DNA from: Agrocybe praecox
Lineage: Eukaryota > Basidiomycota > Agaricomycetes > Agaricales > Agrocybaceae
Length of the DNA stretch: 23,872 nt
NCBI GenBank assembly: GCA_964017145.1
Contig: CAXHKQ010000172.1
Location: 1 to 23,872 of the forward strand
Direction of reading: 5' to 3'
Shown here: piece after piece, positions 11,118 through 21,171 of the stretch
Layout of the letters: each line of letters begins with the position of its first letter
How positions within the stretch are numbered: position 1 is the stretch's first letter
Translations under genes and position numbers: made by a program
The notes under the pieces: model-generated
Seen by the model: the letters and a program-made list of their open reading frames with translations, nothing else
Told to the model about the DNA's origin: nothing
Databases searched by the model: none

Positions 11118-14100
11118 ATGAGTGTGATATTGTTGATTTGTCTCATCAGTCTGTTGGTATTCTGTTGGCGAGATTCGCGGAAACCGGAGAGATTTCCGCC
11201 CGGTAAGTGTTAATTCTGTTGTAAAGTGCACATGAAATTTAATAGAAAATATCACTTATATACGGCATTCTGCCTAATATTGCATATGTTGCATCTCGAG
11301 GAACATTGACCGGTTAGTCTGTTGATCATATTCACGAAAACCGGAGCGAATTACGCCAGGTATTTTGTTAGGATAAACGTTTAAAATATCAGTTGTTTGA
11401 ATACTTGAAGTTTGAAACAATTCTATCACTGCATAATAGTGCTCATATTTCAACATAAAATCGTTCACCTGCGGCACTTTGACCGGTTTGTTCGTGCACG
11501 CATCTCTAATATCAGAATTTCGGCGATGCAACGACGATGCACAAAATGCACATGCTCGCATGCACATCATGCACAGCGTTTAGATAGCATCACTCGCAGT
11601 CATTGACCGCTCGTACACACGCACAGGTCCCAACTGGTTGCCTCTGATCGGCGCCCTGCCCGCCATCAAGCGAGCGCACAACGCACTCGGCTTCTACCAT
11701 CTCGTCTGGCACTCGCTGATCGAGCGCTTCGGACCCGTCGTCGGTCTGCGCGCCGGACGCGACCGTCTGATCCTGGTCGCCGGTCGCCACGAGATTCGCC
11801 AGTTCTACGCTCTGGACGCCTTCAACGGGCGGCCGGATGGGTTCTTCTATCGCATCCGCTCGTTCGACCAGCGGCTGGGCGTCGTGTTCACCGATGGCAT
11901 TGGCTGGCAGGAGCAGCGCAAGTTCTCGCTGAAGACGCTGCGCCAGCTGGGCATGGGTCGGACGGGCATGGTGGAGCACATGGAGCGGGAGGCGGCGGCG
12001 ATGGTGCGGCACTTTGGGGAGATTGGCGGCGGCGGTGGTGGGAGGCGGCCGGTGGCGATGGCGCACGCGTTCGATGTGTCGGTGTTGAATGTGATGTGGG
12101 CTCTGTTGGCGGGGCATCGGTTCGATTTGCACGACGAGCGGCTGGCGGAGCTGTTGCGGTTGATACATGCGAGTTTCAGGGTGATCGATATGACGGGCGG
12201 TGTGCTGAACCAGTTTCCGTTGGTGCGGCATGTGGCGCCGGAGATGTGCGGCTATCGGCCGCTGTTGCGGACGCTGGAGCCGTTGTGGGGATTTTTGATG
12301 GTATGGAATATTGAATACGGGGTGGACCGATTGAATCCGAATTGATGTATAGTTTTAGAGCATGATTGTAATTGCGAGAACCAACAGACAAACTATTTAC
12401 TGTCTACTGAAGAAGTGCATGTTTGCATATTTGCGAGCGTCGCATGTTTGCATATTTGCGAGCGTCCCTATGACGGATAATACAATTTACAAAAGTAGCT
12501 TCACTGAAACCACTTTAACTTGTCCAATAATGATCAAATCGTCTCTAAATATCGACAGGATGACACTTCATTTAAATAAGTGTTGTACTGTACATTTAGG
12601 ATGAATGAAAAATCAGATGCAATTGAGTGTTCACTATTAAGTTGTTTTGTTTCATGTCGTTTGTTGAGTACAATTAAATTTAAATTTAAATTCAATGTAA
12701 CAGGGAGGCTGGAAAGTCCGTATAGTAGGACTCATCTTTCTGATAAAATTATTTGTGAATTATAAACATAGTTCCATTTAAAGACTACATACAAAATTTG
12801 ACATCGATAGGACTGTCGGTTGGTTCGATATTTTAATTTGATCGAAGCAACGTTTGTTGATGCGAAGATAAGGGCGTATTTCGTGTCCTCTTGAAAGCAG
12901 TGTTTTTTTAAAGGGAACATTGATACAAAAGAAAAAACTGAAAATGATATCTCGGTTTCGCCCCAGCCGAAGAAAAAAATGATCGCAAAAGTTTAGGGAG
13001 TTCCAAACTGGCCATTCGGACACTCAAAGTGATGCGCGCAATAAACGATAACAAAGAAAATCAATAGAATAATTTTGGTATATAAAAAGCACGGTTGGTG
13101 GAGATTGATGCCACCCTAGAGATATGAAAAACAAGTTTTGACATTTCTGGGTTTAGTTCTTGGTCATGCGAAACTCCTAGTAAAATGCCTGCCGCGCGCA
13201 CTCAAAATCAACCAAAATAAAGTGCAGTGTTTTTGTTTTCGGCTGATCGAACGCTGTTCACTACACTTCCGAGTCCAATCGACCGTCATCTGAGTGAACA
13301 GGGAGGAAGCCTCTCCAAATAAAAATAAACGCAACAGTCGGTTGGCGTCTATATTTTATCGATTGGAAATACAATAATCATTGACTTCGAATTGATTGTT
13401 TTTAAGCGTCTGATGATCAAAATAGCCAAGATACAAGATAAATGTGATGTTACACCAAGACAATATGCGGTTTATGAGTCGCTAAAAACGATGGCCAAAA
13501 CCAAAGAAAGATATATGAATTGCGGTTCTATCTACGAAGGGCATAGAACGTTGTGAGTTGAGTTGGTATTTTTCGGGGTCCCTTTTTCAGCTTGAAACGT
13601 ATCCCCTGTTTTTGTATGGGTCCTTGTCTTCTAGAACACGATTTTGCTATAACACGGTTTCCTCACGAACGTATCTACCGTGTTATAGGAGGTTTAGGTT
13701 GTATGTTGATTATTCACAAAGAATCGTATCAATAAGATATGTCCTTTTATCAAACGATACGGACTTTCCAGGCTGCCTGTTAATTCGTATGTGTGTCGCA
13801 AAGTAATTAATTTAGTATCGACATACCGCCCTTTTTCCCAATTTACCAAATATCCATTTCTCCCATTCAGGAAGTGATCACCGACATCAAGAACGACATC
13901 GCCAACGCCGAACCGCGCAGTCTCATCGAGGCCTATCTGAACGAAATCACCAAAATGCTCAACTCCAGCCAACAGTCATCGTTCAGCGGTTCGTTAGTGT
14001 GCTGCCTCCTATTTGGAAATCTTATTCGATCATACCACTCCCCACGACTGTAGAATCCCAACTGATGGCCATCTGCCTGGACCTGTTCCAAGCCGGCACC

Positions 14101-14778
14101 GAGACGACCAGCAACACGTTGGCCTTTGGCATCGCCTTCGTGCTGCACCATCCGCCCGTGCAGCGACGCGTGCATGCGGAACTGGACCGGATCGTGGGCG
14201 CCGAGCGGTTGCCGTGTCTCAATGATCGAGCGCGTTTGCCGTACACGGAGGCGGTGATCTGTGAGATCCAGCGCATCTCGAATGTGGCGCCGGTGGGCAT
14301 TGTGCATCGGTGCACGGCCGACGTGATGCTGGGCAAGTTTGCGATACCGAAGGATACGATGGCGCTGGTGTCGCTGTACAGTTTGCACATGGACAAGGAC
14401 TATTGGGGCGATCCGCACGTGTTTCGGCCGGAGCGTTTTCTGGACGAGGGCGGCAATTTGGTGCAGCACGAGTGTTTTTTGCCGTTCGGTGCAGGTGCGG
14501 TGGAACACTGAAATAGTCTATAGAAGTGGCATATTGTATGCTTGATATTTTTGGATTTCTGTTATGCAGGCAAGCGGAGGTGTATGGGCGAGCACTTGGC
14601 CAAATCGAGTCTATTCCTGTTTTTCGCCACGTTTCTGCACGCGTTCCAGGTGGAGGTGCCACGTGACGGTGAGCTGCCCGATTTAGTTGCGATGGATGGC
14701 ATCACGCTGTCGCCGAAGCACTTCGAGGCGGTGCTCGTGCCGCGACATAAATATGTTGGAGATGTGACGGGCATATGA
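11118..14778 (+). CDS. CYP15B1: Cytochrome P450, CYP15-like (probable methyl farnesoate epoxidase)
   Basis: Exons 11118-11202, 11627-12300, 13871-13988, 14054-14494 and 14570-14778 join in phase to 508 aa. Residues 2-16 form a hydrophobic signal anchor followed by RKPERFPPGP, typical of an ER-bound microsomal P450. The I-helix motif AGTETT is at 306-311, ExxR (EIQR) at 363-366, RPERF at 417-421 and the heme loop FGAGKRRCMG at 437-446 with Cys444 as ligand. The heme loop is split by a 75-bp intron. By family knowledge CYP15 converts methyl farnesoate to juvenile hormone in the corpora allata, taking electrons from P450 reductase. The clan-2 assignment is firm. CYP15 rather than CYP303/304/305 is judged from AGTETTSNTLAF and the APVGIVHR region by eye, and from the neighbouring CYP305-like genes. 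ATG 11118 was chosen because the anchor starts there, as in both neighbours. An upstream in-frame ATG at 10953 would add 55 Ala-rich residues. Confidence 0.85.
12417..12466. repeat. Exact 25-bp tandem duplication
   Basis: Two adjacent identical units of GCATGTTTGCATATTTGCGA plus GCGTC occupy 12417-12441 and 12442-12466, inside the second intron of the CYP15-like gene. It is most simply a replication-slippage duplication. Confidence 0.95.
12700..13780. mobile_element. TA-flanked inverted-repeat DNA element in CYP15 intron 2
   Basis: The left end ACAGGGAGGCTGGAAAGTCC at 12700 is mirrored at the right end (about 13752-13780), with two mismatches in the first 26 positions. TA flanks both ends (12698-12699 and 13781-13782). 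The size of 1081 bp and TA target fit the Tc1/mariner superfamily. No transposase motif was recognised in any frame, so it is probably a non-autonomous or strongly decayed copy. Inside, CTATAACACGGT (13647-13658) and its exact complement (13677-13688) could form a hairpin with an 18-base loop. Confidence 0.75.
14495..14569. other. 75-bp intron splitting the heme-binding loop of the CYP15-like gene
   Basis: Donor GTGCGG and acceptor TTATGCAG interrupt the codon for the second Gly of FGAG|KRRC in phase 1. The two CYP305-like neighbours have no intron here in the part that can be read. Confidence 0.9.
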
Positions 14779-14820
14779 ATGGTTGTTATATTGTTCTAGT
14801 TTGCAATGTGACGAATGTCG

Positions 14821-14826
14821 AATAAA
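14821..14826 (+). promoter_or_regulatory. Polyadenylation signal of the CYP15-like gene
   Basis: AATAAA lies 43 bases after the stop codon TGA at 14776-14778. Confidence 0.65.
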
Positions 14827-15120
14827 TATAATGGTTACATGATCGCAGTCACGTTGAATACCATGACTTTTATTGGGGGTGGTTTAGAATGATTTAATTG
14901 TGGATACAGTGTTAAATTCGCGGACCTTTCTGATTGAAATTGTAATGATTTCAGATGTTGAAACTGTAGTCATTACATTCATATGCAAATTCTTGAACAT
15001 AGAATTTAGAACAAAGTTCGTAACCCATCTTTGTAGAGCTTTTGAAAAAGTAACCGTTACTATATCGAGTACAATAGACGACTCCAATGTTTGTCACTCG
15101 ACAAACGAATTCGGCCAATA

Positions 15121-16341
15121 CAGGGAGCGAGGTATGAAGTGTTACACCGCAAAATCCGTAATCTTTGTAAACATTTGAACTTGAATTTTTAGCACGATAT
15201 TGTAAACATCATCATTTATATGAATTTCATCACAATTTTTCATGACAGCAATGTTCGAGCCTTTTATGGCTCATAGAATTGCGATTTACATACGTTGCGC
15301 TGCTCGATCGACATGTATGTGAAGTGCCGCCGATTCTCTTTTAAATATGGACCTTTCGTTAGTTTTTGTTTTTGCGTTTTCTAGATGACATTTTTACCTT
15401 CAGAATGCTTTGAGAGGACCCGTCTTTCGATATCCGATCTGGTTGAGGCAGAGCCAAAGATACTGAAAATATATACAGTGAAAATAGTTTTTTTTTAATC
15501 TTAAATGTGTTTCCCGAGTGTTCTGAGCGATGATGCGCCTTCTGTTGGTATCTGAATGACATTTAATCGAACCAAGAGGGTTCCTGCGACATCAACAATA
15601 ATTGTTTCATCATTGGACCTTACATAAACGGGCCTAGTTTGATGCTATGGTTGATGGTAACGTGAAAAATGAGTTTTCCAGCAGTCAAGCGAAAAAAAAT
15701 GATTCGAAGATGGCCCTTGTTTCCTCGGTGGCCACTTTTCGTTATAAATGTTCTAAAGACCTTTCTTTCGAACCTACAGAATAACTTTTATTAATATCGA
15801 ACTTTAAACCCTTTAGAATATACTCATCCTGGAGGAACATGTGAAAACGACGCCACGAGCGAGCTTGAATTTAAAAACCAGTGTTTATCTCAGACAACAC
15901 GTTCTGACTTCGCCCTAAGACATCGATTTTTTAAATATTCAATGAACTCGAGCGGAAGATAAATTTAAAGCAAAATTTGAATGATTCAGGTCGATAGGTG
16001 CAGATTTATAGTCATACTCTTCGGATTCAGCTGAATTATAATGGTAATCTTTCGATTCATTTTGTGACAATGCCTAGAATGTATCCGACATCTTTTATGT
16101 GTTTTGCGGAGCATCTTTTATGTGAAACAAAATACCGAATTAAAGTTATAAGTCTGGAATTGGAACGCGCGAACGGTAGTCCGTTTCGATTTCCAACCAG
16201 AAAAAACGATATGTCTTCGTCACGTATTTTCTTTATCATCGATATCTTTCGCCGCGATGAACTTGGAACCAAAATATTTGCACAAAATATGAAGGACACA
16301 ATAAGACACGAAGTTGGTAACACTTCATCCCTCGCTCCCTG
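15121..16341. mobile_element. 1.2-kb TA-flanked inverted-repeat element between the CYP15-like and CYP305-like genes
   Basis: The left end begins CAGGGAGCGAGGTATGAAGT at 15121. The right end, read on the other strand from 16341, begins CAGGGAGCGAGGGATGAAGT, so the ends agree over about 25 bases with one mismatch. TA flanks both sides (15119-15120 and 16342-16343). The 1221-bp length could hold a Tc1/mariner transposase, but no DDE block was recognised. The longest frames (15998-16354 plus and 16057-16323 minus) have no known domain. It fills most of the spacer between the two P450 genes and ends about 60 bases before the TATA motif of the second one. Confidence 0.78.
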
Positions 16342-16401
16342 TACATACGCGTGAATAATGTATGAAGTGCCTATTCAGCCACTAAACAGCTCCGCGTTGT
16401 G

Positions 16402-16410
16402 TATTTATAC
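16402..16410 (+). promoter_or_regulatory. TATA-type core promoter motif of the first CYP305-like gene
   Basis: TATTTATAC matches the motif upstream of the other two P450 genes. A start site near 16433 would give a leader of about 595 bases with several upstream ATGs, unless a leader intron removes part of it. Confidence 0.5.
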
Positions 16411-16487
16411 ACAAACAGTCAAACTACACTCGACGCACGCACTTCTCACTCATCGTATCAGCATAGCAGCACACACAAACAGCAGCC

Positions 16488-16508
16488 GACGACGACGACG
16501 ACGACGAA
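16488..16508. repeat. Short GAC microsatellite
   Basis: About six GAC units follow CAGCC in the presumed leader of the first CYP305-like gene. This is simple sequence with no coding meaning. Confidence 0.8.
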
Positions 16509-16618
16509 GATCGAGCGTTGCGATGGCGCACTGACGAACTGACGAGACGATACAATCAAAAGCTACTACTCAATGCGGTGGTGCCCATTAGCCCAATACA
16601 CCTCTATACATATACACA

Positions 16619-17035
16619 ATGGAGTACACAACGCACGAGGCATGCTCCATTGTAATGCTGCTCGCAATTGCCGCGCGCATCCATCCACAAAACAGCCGAC
16701 ACACGCCGACAAATCGGGCGACGTCGACGCTCTGCCCCGCCGCCGCTCTCACCGACGTCGACCACACCACACAATCACAGCACACGGCGTTCGTAGAACG
16801 CTCCTCAAACGACCGACCGAATCTCAGTATCCGCAAACATGTGCTGCCGATAAGACGTACCGCAAGCACTCGCGCGACCACGACGACCACGACGACGCGA
16901 CCAAAAAAAAAACTCTCTAGGTTATTATTCAATTGTCGGGCGGTGTGTGAAGTGCTTTGCCGTTCTGTACGCGCGCGATCTGCAGCAAGCAGAAGTTGTG
17001 TATTCTTGATCACTGAAAAACCCCGAAAATGTTGA
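16619..17035 (+). other. Upstream open reading frame overlapping the CYP305-like start codon
   Basis: An ATG in good context (ACAATGG) opens a frame of 138 codons that ends with TGA at 17033-17035, four bases into the P450 coding sequence and in a different frame. The peptide is Thr/Arg-rich with no domain and is unlikely to be a functional protein. If it lies in the mature leader it should reduce initiation at 17029. Another upstream frame runs 16573-16920. A spliced leader could remove both. Confidence 0.4.
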
Positions 17036-20000
17036 CGCTGCTCATCGTGACGCTGTCCTGCCTGGTGCTGGCCTATCTGTACGTCGGCGTCCGACGGCCC
17101 AAGAACTATCCGCCAGGTGGGTTTCGGTCAGCTGATGGTGTGATCATGATGATGATGTAATAGCGAGAAGAGAGTAGTGCGCACGCTTGATGCGGCTTCG
17201 TCGTCGTCGCGTCGTAATGTTCTACGAATTACAGAGTCACCCAATTGATGGACACCTTCCATCTCAATGCTCTGCGATAGATAGTTACGAATTCTGAATA
17301 TTTTTTCATTGATATATACATAAAATAAAAATAGCTGGGCTTATTCGGAATGATATCTTAGTTAGTTAGTTAGTAATAATCCCATAAATAATGAGGTAAT
17401 GTCAGGTAGAATTCTTGGGGGAAATGTGCATTCAGCAATACATAATAAGACTTATTTGATACTTTGAAGCTGAGAAAGTTTGCGTATAATTGTGAAATGC
17501 AATAAAGTCCAATCATCGATTTTTTTTCTAATCGGAGACTATAATCTGACGAATCGACAATGTGATATATATTTTCACCACGTGAAATTTGATAAATCAA
17601 TTGAATAACATTTAACAATGGGAGACTGAATCGCTGAATTGGGTCACACTGTAGTATACGCAGACATTTGGCATTCGGTAATTGAATGTACACGGTGGCG
17701 CATAATTCGTAACCCTATTTTGAAACGCTATAGCTAAACGCTATACCGTTTTTAGTCACTAAGAAATCGGTCGCTTTTATCTTCATAGCCCTCCATGACG
17801 CGCGGTAATTAGTAAAGATGGAATGCGGTAGGTATGCACAATTGCACAATTGCACACAAATCGGGATACTTTCGTCAATTGTGCCTGAACTAATGATCCT
17901 AGGAAAGCCTTCCACATCTATAAAACGTTCCATATTACAGTAAAACCTCCCTAAGCCGGAATCGCACGGGGCCGACATAAAATTCCGGCTTAGCGGAGTT
18001 TCCGGCTTAGGGAGGTCTTTATTCAAGACCTAAAAAAAATCTCGAATAACGGAACATATGAAACGTGAGTTCAACGTGTATTAATACCCGTAAAAACCAT
18101 AATTTCACAAATAAACTGTTTGGAGTCATTCTAGTCTACTATTTTTGTCGCTTCGAAGTAATTTGATGAAAAATCTTTTCGTCGCATACTTCGATTTGAG
18201 AATTTCGCTCAATTTGTAACGAATTATAGCGATTCGTGTACGTCGGAAATGCAGAAAAACATATGGTTCAAACTGTAATTAAATTGTAACCGTTTCTAAT
18301 TATTTCGACTGCTGATTTTGATTTTATATGAAAAAACAACATTTTCCGTCTTATAGAGGTTCAGTGAACACAGAAAATTCGTAAAATTGATTCCGTTTCC
18401 GGCTCAGAGAGTTTCCGGCTTACAGAGGTCGATTTTCATACAAATCGTGTTCATGGTTCTCGGGACCGAACAAATTTTCCGGCTTAGCGAGGATTCAGGC
18501 TTAGGGAGGTTCCGGCTTAGGGAGGTTTTACTGTATATGTTATAACGAAAGATACGCGCTGATATGTAAGATAACTACAGATTTCCAATTAGACCAATTT
18601 CAACAGCCCTATTTCGGGATTGCATCCGATAACTAGATATTTGATAAAGTATATCCGGTTTCGGACACTCAACTCAATCTTGAAAATGTCCGTAGTTATT
18701 CCCATCCTTGCAGTGTAGTTCATAATTTCCGAGTGGACAAATTTATCTTTCATGCTTACAAAGATCGCTCTATATATATTCCCGCTTCTGGGCTTTTGGA
18801 ATGGTTTATTCTTATTTCACGAGTCTTTGTGTACTCGCATCCGATTTTTGAAGCCTATTATAAAGGTTTGGTCGAGATCACCACAATATAATACTGCAAT
18901 TTTGAAATAAACGTTTTAAAATAGGGTTTCGACTTATGCACCACCTTGTATATGTATGTGTGCTTTGTAGCGTGTAATTATATTAATGTATGAGTATGTT
19001 CTCGTTCAATCACACGCATCAGGTCCCATGCGCTGGCCGCACATTGGCAACACCTCACAACTCCGCCGGGCCGCCCGCGATCTGGGCGGCCAGCATCGCG
19101 TCTTCGAGCAATGGATGCTCGACTACAACAGTCCGGTAATCGGTCTGAAATTGGGCCGCGAGAATGTGGTCGTTGCCATGACGTATCCGATGGTGCGGGC
19201 CGTGCACACCGGTCTGGAGTACGACGGCCGCCCGGACAATTTCTTCTTTCGTCTGCGCACGATGGGCACGAGGTGAGTAGCGAATCAATGTTCGAATACA
19301 ATATGCGACATTCTGTCAATATCGAGTTACACATATAATTAATATGTTGCTCAACATACACCCAACCACCCACCCACCCACCAACCGCAGACTCGGCATC
19401 ACCTTCACCGACGGCGACCTCTGGCTGGAGCAGCGCAATTTCGCCACCCGACACCTCCGCCAGGCCGGCTACGGTCGCAAGCCGATGGACGAGCAAATCC
19501 AGTGCGAGCTCAACGAACTGCTCGACGTCATCGACGAGCTGGGCTCACAGCCCGTCTGGCCCGGCTCCTTTCTGCCGCCCAGCGTGCTGAACGTCCTGTG
19601 GACGTTCACGGCGGGCCAGAAAATCGGCCGCAACGATGCGCGCCTGGAGCGTCTGCTGGCGCTGATGCAGCAGCGCAGCAAGGCGTTCGACATGTCCGGC
19701 GGCGTTCTGAATCAGATGGCATGGCTGCGCCACGTGGCGCCCGAGTGGACGGGCTTCAATCTAATTAACCGCTTCAATCGGGAGATCCATGCGTTCTTCA
19801 TGGAGACCATCGAGCAGCACAAGGCGGACTTTGACGAGGAGCGCGCCAACGATGATTTGATCTATGCTTATCTGAACGAGATGCGAGCGCATGCTGACGA
19901 TCCGGCGAGCACGTTCACCGAGCTGCAGCTGACGATGGTGATCCTGGACATGTTCATTGCGGGCTCGCAGACGACCAGCATCACGTTGGATCTGGCGCTG

Positions 20001-20555
20001 ATGACGATGGCCATGTATCCGGACATTCAGGCGCGGGTGCACGAGGAGTTGGAGCGGGCACTGGGAGGCAGGGGAGATGTGGCGTCTTCGCCGACGGCCA
20101 AGGATCGCTCCCAGCTGCCGTACACGGAGGCGGTGCTGATGGAGGTGCAGCGGTTCTATCACATTGTGCCCGTCAGCGGACCCCGGAGGACGCTGCACGA
20201 GACCACGTTGGGCGGGTATCGCATACCGGCGAACACGACGATTCTGATGGGTCTGCGAACGGTGCACATGGATGCCGGGCATTGGGGCGATCCGGAGCAG
20301 TTTCGGCCGGAGCGCTTCCTGGACGCGGAGCGGCGGCTGGTGAACATGGAGCGGCTGATGCCGTTCGGCCAGGGCAGACGGCGGTGTTTGGGCGAATCGT
20401 TGGCGCGAGCGTGTCTGTTCACGTTCTTTGCGGGCATGATGAATCGGTTCGGGGTGCGAGTGGCGGAGGGGGAACCGGCGCCGGAGCGGACGCTGCTGCC
20501 GGGAATTACTTTGTCGCCGAAGCCGTATAAGGTGGTGTTCCAGCGAAGGCGTTAG
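17029..20555 (+). CDS. CYP305A: Cytochrome P450, CYP305A-like, complete
   Basis: Exons 17029-17116, 19023-19272 and 19391-20555 join in phase (88, 250 and 1165 bases) to 500 aa. Residues 2-20 are a hydrophobic ER anchor followed by RRPKNYPPGP. The I-helix motif is AGSQTT (303-308), with Gln where many P450s have an acid. ExxR is EVQR (364-367), RPERF is 418-422, and the heme loop FGQGRRRCLG (438-447) places the Cys ligand at 445. The segment GRPDNFF.RLRTMGTR with a following GPRRTLHETTLGGYRIP region is what I associate with CYP305. The role of mosquito CYP305A is not established; the family is sister to CYP15, and locust CYP305M2 acts in phenylacetonitrile synthesis. It lacks the three 3' introns of the CYP15-like gene but shares the first, phase-1 intron after PPG. 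Its 1.9-kb first intron holds nested transposons. Confidence 0.9.
17691..18948. mobile_element. TA-flanked inverted-repeat DNA element in the first CYP305 intron, with nested MITE
   Basis: The left end CACGGTGGCGCATAATTCGT at 17691 is mirrored by a right end that reads CAAGGTGGTGCATAAGTCGA on the other strand from 18948. Similarity extends about 37 bases, through CCCTATTTT.AAACG. TA flanks both ends (17689-17690 and 18949-18950). Without the nested element it is about 0.66 kb. The minus-strand frame 17715-18026 has no recognised domain, so this looks like a non-autonomous Tc1/mariner-type copy. Confidence 0.8.
17938..18533. mobile_element. Pogo/Tigger-like MITE nested in the element above
   Basis: Terminal repeats beginning CAGTAAAACCTCCCTAAGCC are exact inverted copies at 17938 and ending at 18533, flanked by TA (17936-17937 and 18534-18535). 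Ends of the form CAGTAAAACCTC are characteristic of the pogo/Tigger group. Sub-terminal TTCCGGCTTAG motifs recur several times near both ends (17983-18016 and about 18398-18520), as expected for transposase-binding repeats. At 596 bp with no recognised transposase it is non-autonomous. Perfect ends suggest recent activity. Confidence 0.88.
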
Positions 20556-20601
20556 GGTGGGGATGGTGGTTGGGGGAAGGGGTGATTTGGATTATTTTTG
20601 A

Positions 20602-20607
20602 AATAAA
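20602..20607 (+). promoter_or_regulatory. Polyadenylation signal of the first CYP305-like gene
   Basis: AATAAA lies 47 bases after the stop codon TAG at 20553-20555. Confidence 0.6.
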
Positions 20608-20990
20608 ATTATATGATATTCCCCCGCACTGATGCTGTAACGTATTTGATTGACAACATATTTGCGCTAGAATTGAAATACAGTATGGCCAAAGCTGTAC
20701 TTGCTAAAGCTTCGTCGCAGTGCCTGCGCGAATCAAAATACAAGATGCAAAAGTCGTTATACGATTTGACAATGGATATCTCCAAAATTCGGCCTCCTTA
20801 TCGAAACGAAATAGATAATCGAGTTGACTGAACCACCATGCATTATGCTGATGTAATTATAACAAAACCAATATAAAATGATTAGGTTTGACAGTGGCCA
20901 ACAAAACAACTCATCGCCAAATATATAAGGTTCACACGGTGCAACGATAAGAAAATGCATGCACTGCGTCCGCCGAAATCGAGACGAGAG
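20608..20990. other. Short spacer between the CYP305-like paralogues
   Basis: About 380 bases separate the polyadenylation signal of one paralogue from the TATA motif of the next. A 72-codon frame at 20613-20831 starts immediately after the poly(A) signal; it has no recognised domain and no partner elsewhere in the window. I see no transposon ends here, unlike the other spacers. Confidence 0.45.
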
Positions 20991-21028
20991 TATTTATACC
21001 ACCGACAAACTTGAAATTTAATTCAGTC
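20991..21028 (+). promoter_or_regulatory. TATA motif plus initiator of the second CYP305-like gene
   Basis: TATTTATAC at 20991-20999 is followed by TCAGTC at 21023-21028, whose A lies 34 bases downstream of the first T of the TATA motif. This matches the insect TATA-initiator spacing. It predicts a leader of about 147 bases before ATG 21172. Confidence 0.65.
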
Positions 21029-21100
21029 TATTGACCATACCGCGGCAGTGAAGAACGTTCCGAACACATCATTCAGAATTATCTCGATTTCTTGTTGGAG

Positions 21101-21121
21101 CCAAGTGCCAAGTGCCAAGTG
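21101..21121. repeat. Three tandem CCAAGTG heptamers in the leader
   Basis: CCAAGTG is repeated three times without a break, about 50 bases before the start codon of the second CYP305-like gene. Its function is unknown; slippage is the simplest explanation. Confidence 0.9.
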
Positions 21122-21171
21122 TAGTGAAGTGTGTGTTAGTGTGTGTATATGGGGCAAACGACATTAGCAAC

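Noticed and set aside
11590..12231. 213-codon minus-strand frame
   Set aside because: It is the antisense shadow of CYP15-like exon 2, which has clear P450 motifs on the plus strand.
12417..12466. Repeat unit considered as a CRISPR-like or regulatory array
   Set aside because: Only two directly adjacent copies with no spacers; a simple slippage duplication in an intron.
13933..14508. 191-codon minus-strand frame
   Set aside because: Antisense shadow of CYP15-like exons 3 and 4.
15998..16354. 118-codon plus-strand frame
   Set aside because: It runs across the terminal repeat of the transposon at 15121-16341 and shows no domain.
19761..20282. 173-codon minus-strand frame
   Set aside because: Antisense shadow of the GC-rich third exon of the CYP305-like gene.
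20613..20831. 72-codon frame downstream of the first CYP305-like gene
   Set aside because: Begins right after the poly(A) signal; no homology recognised and no promoter or splice signals tie it to a gene.
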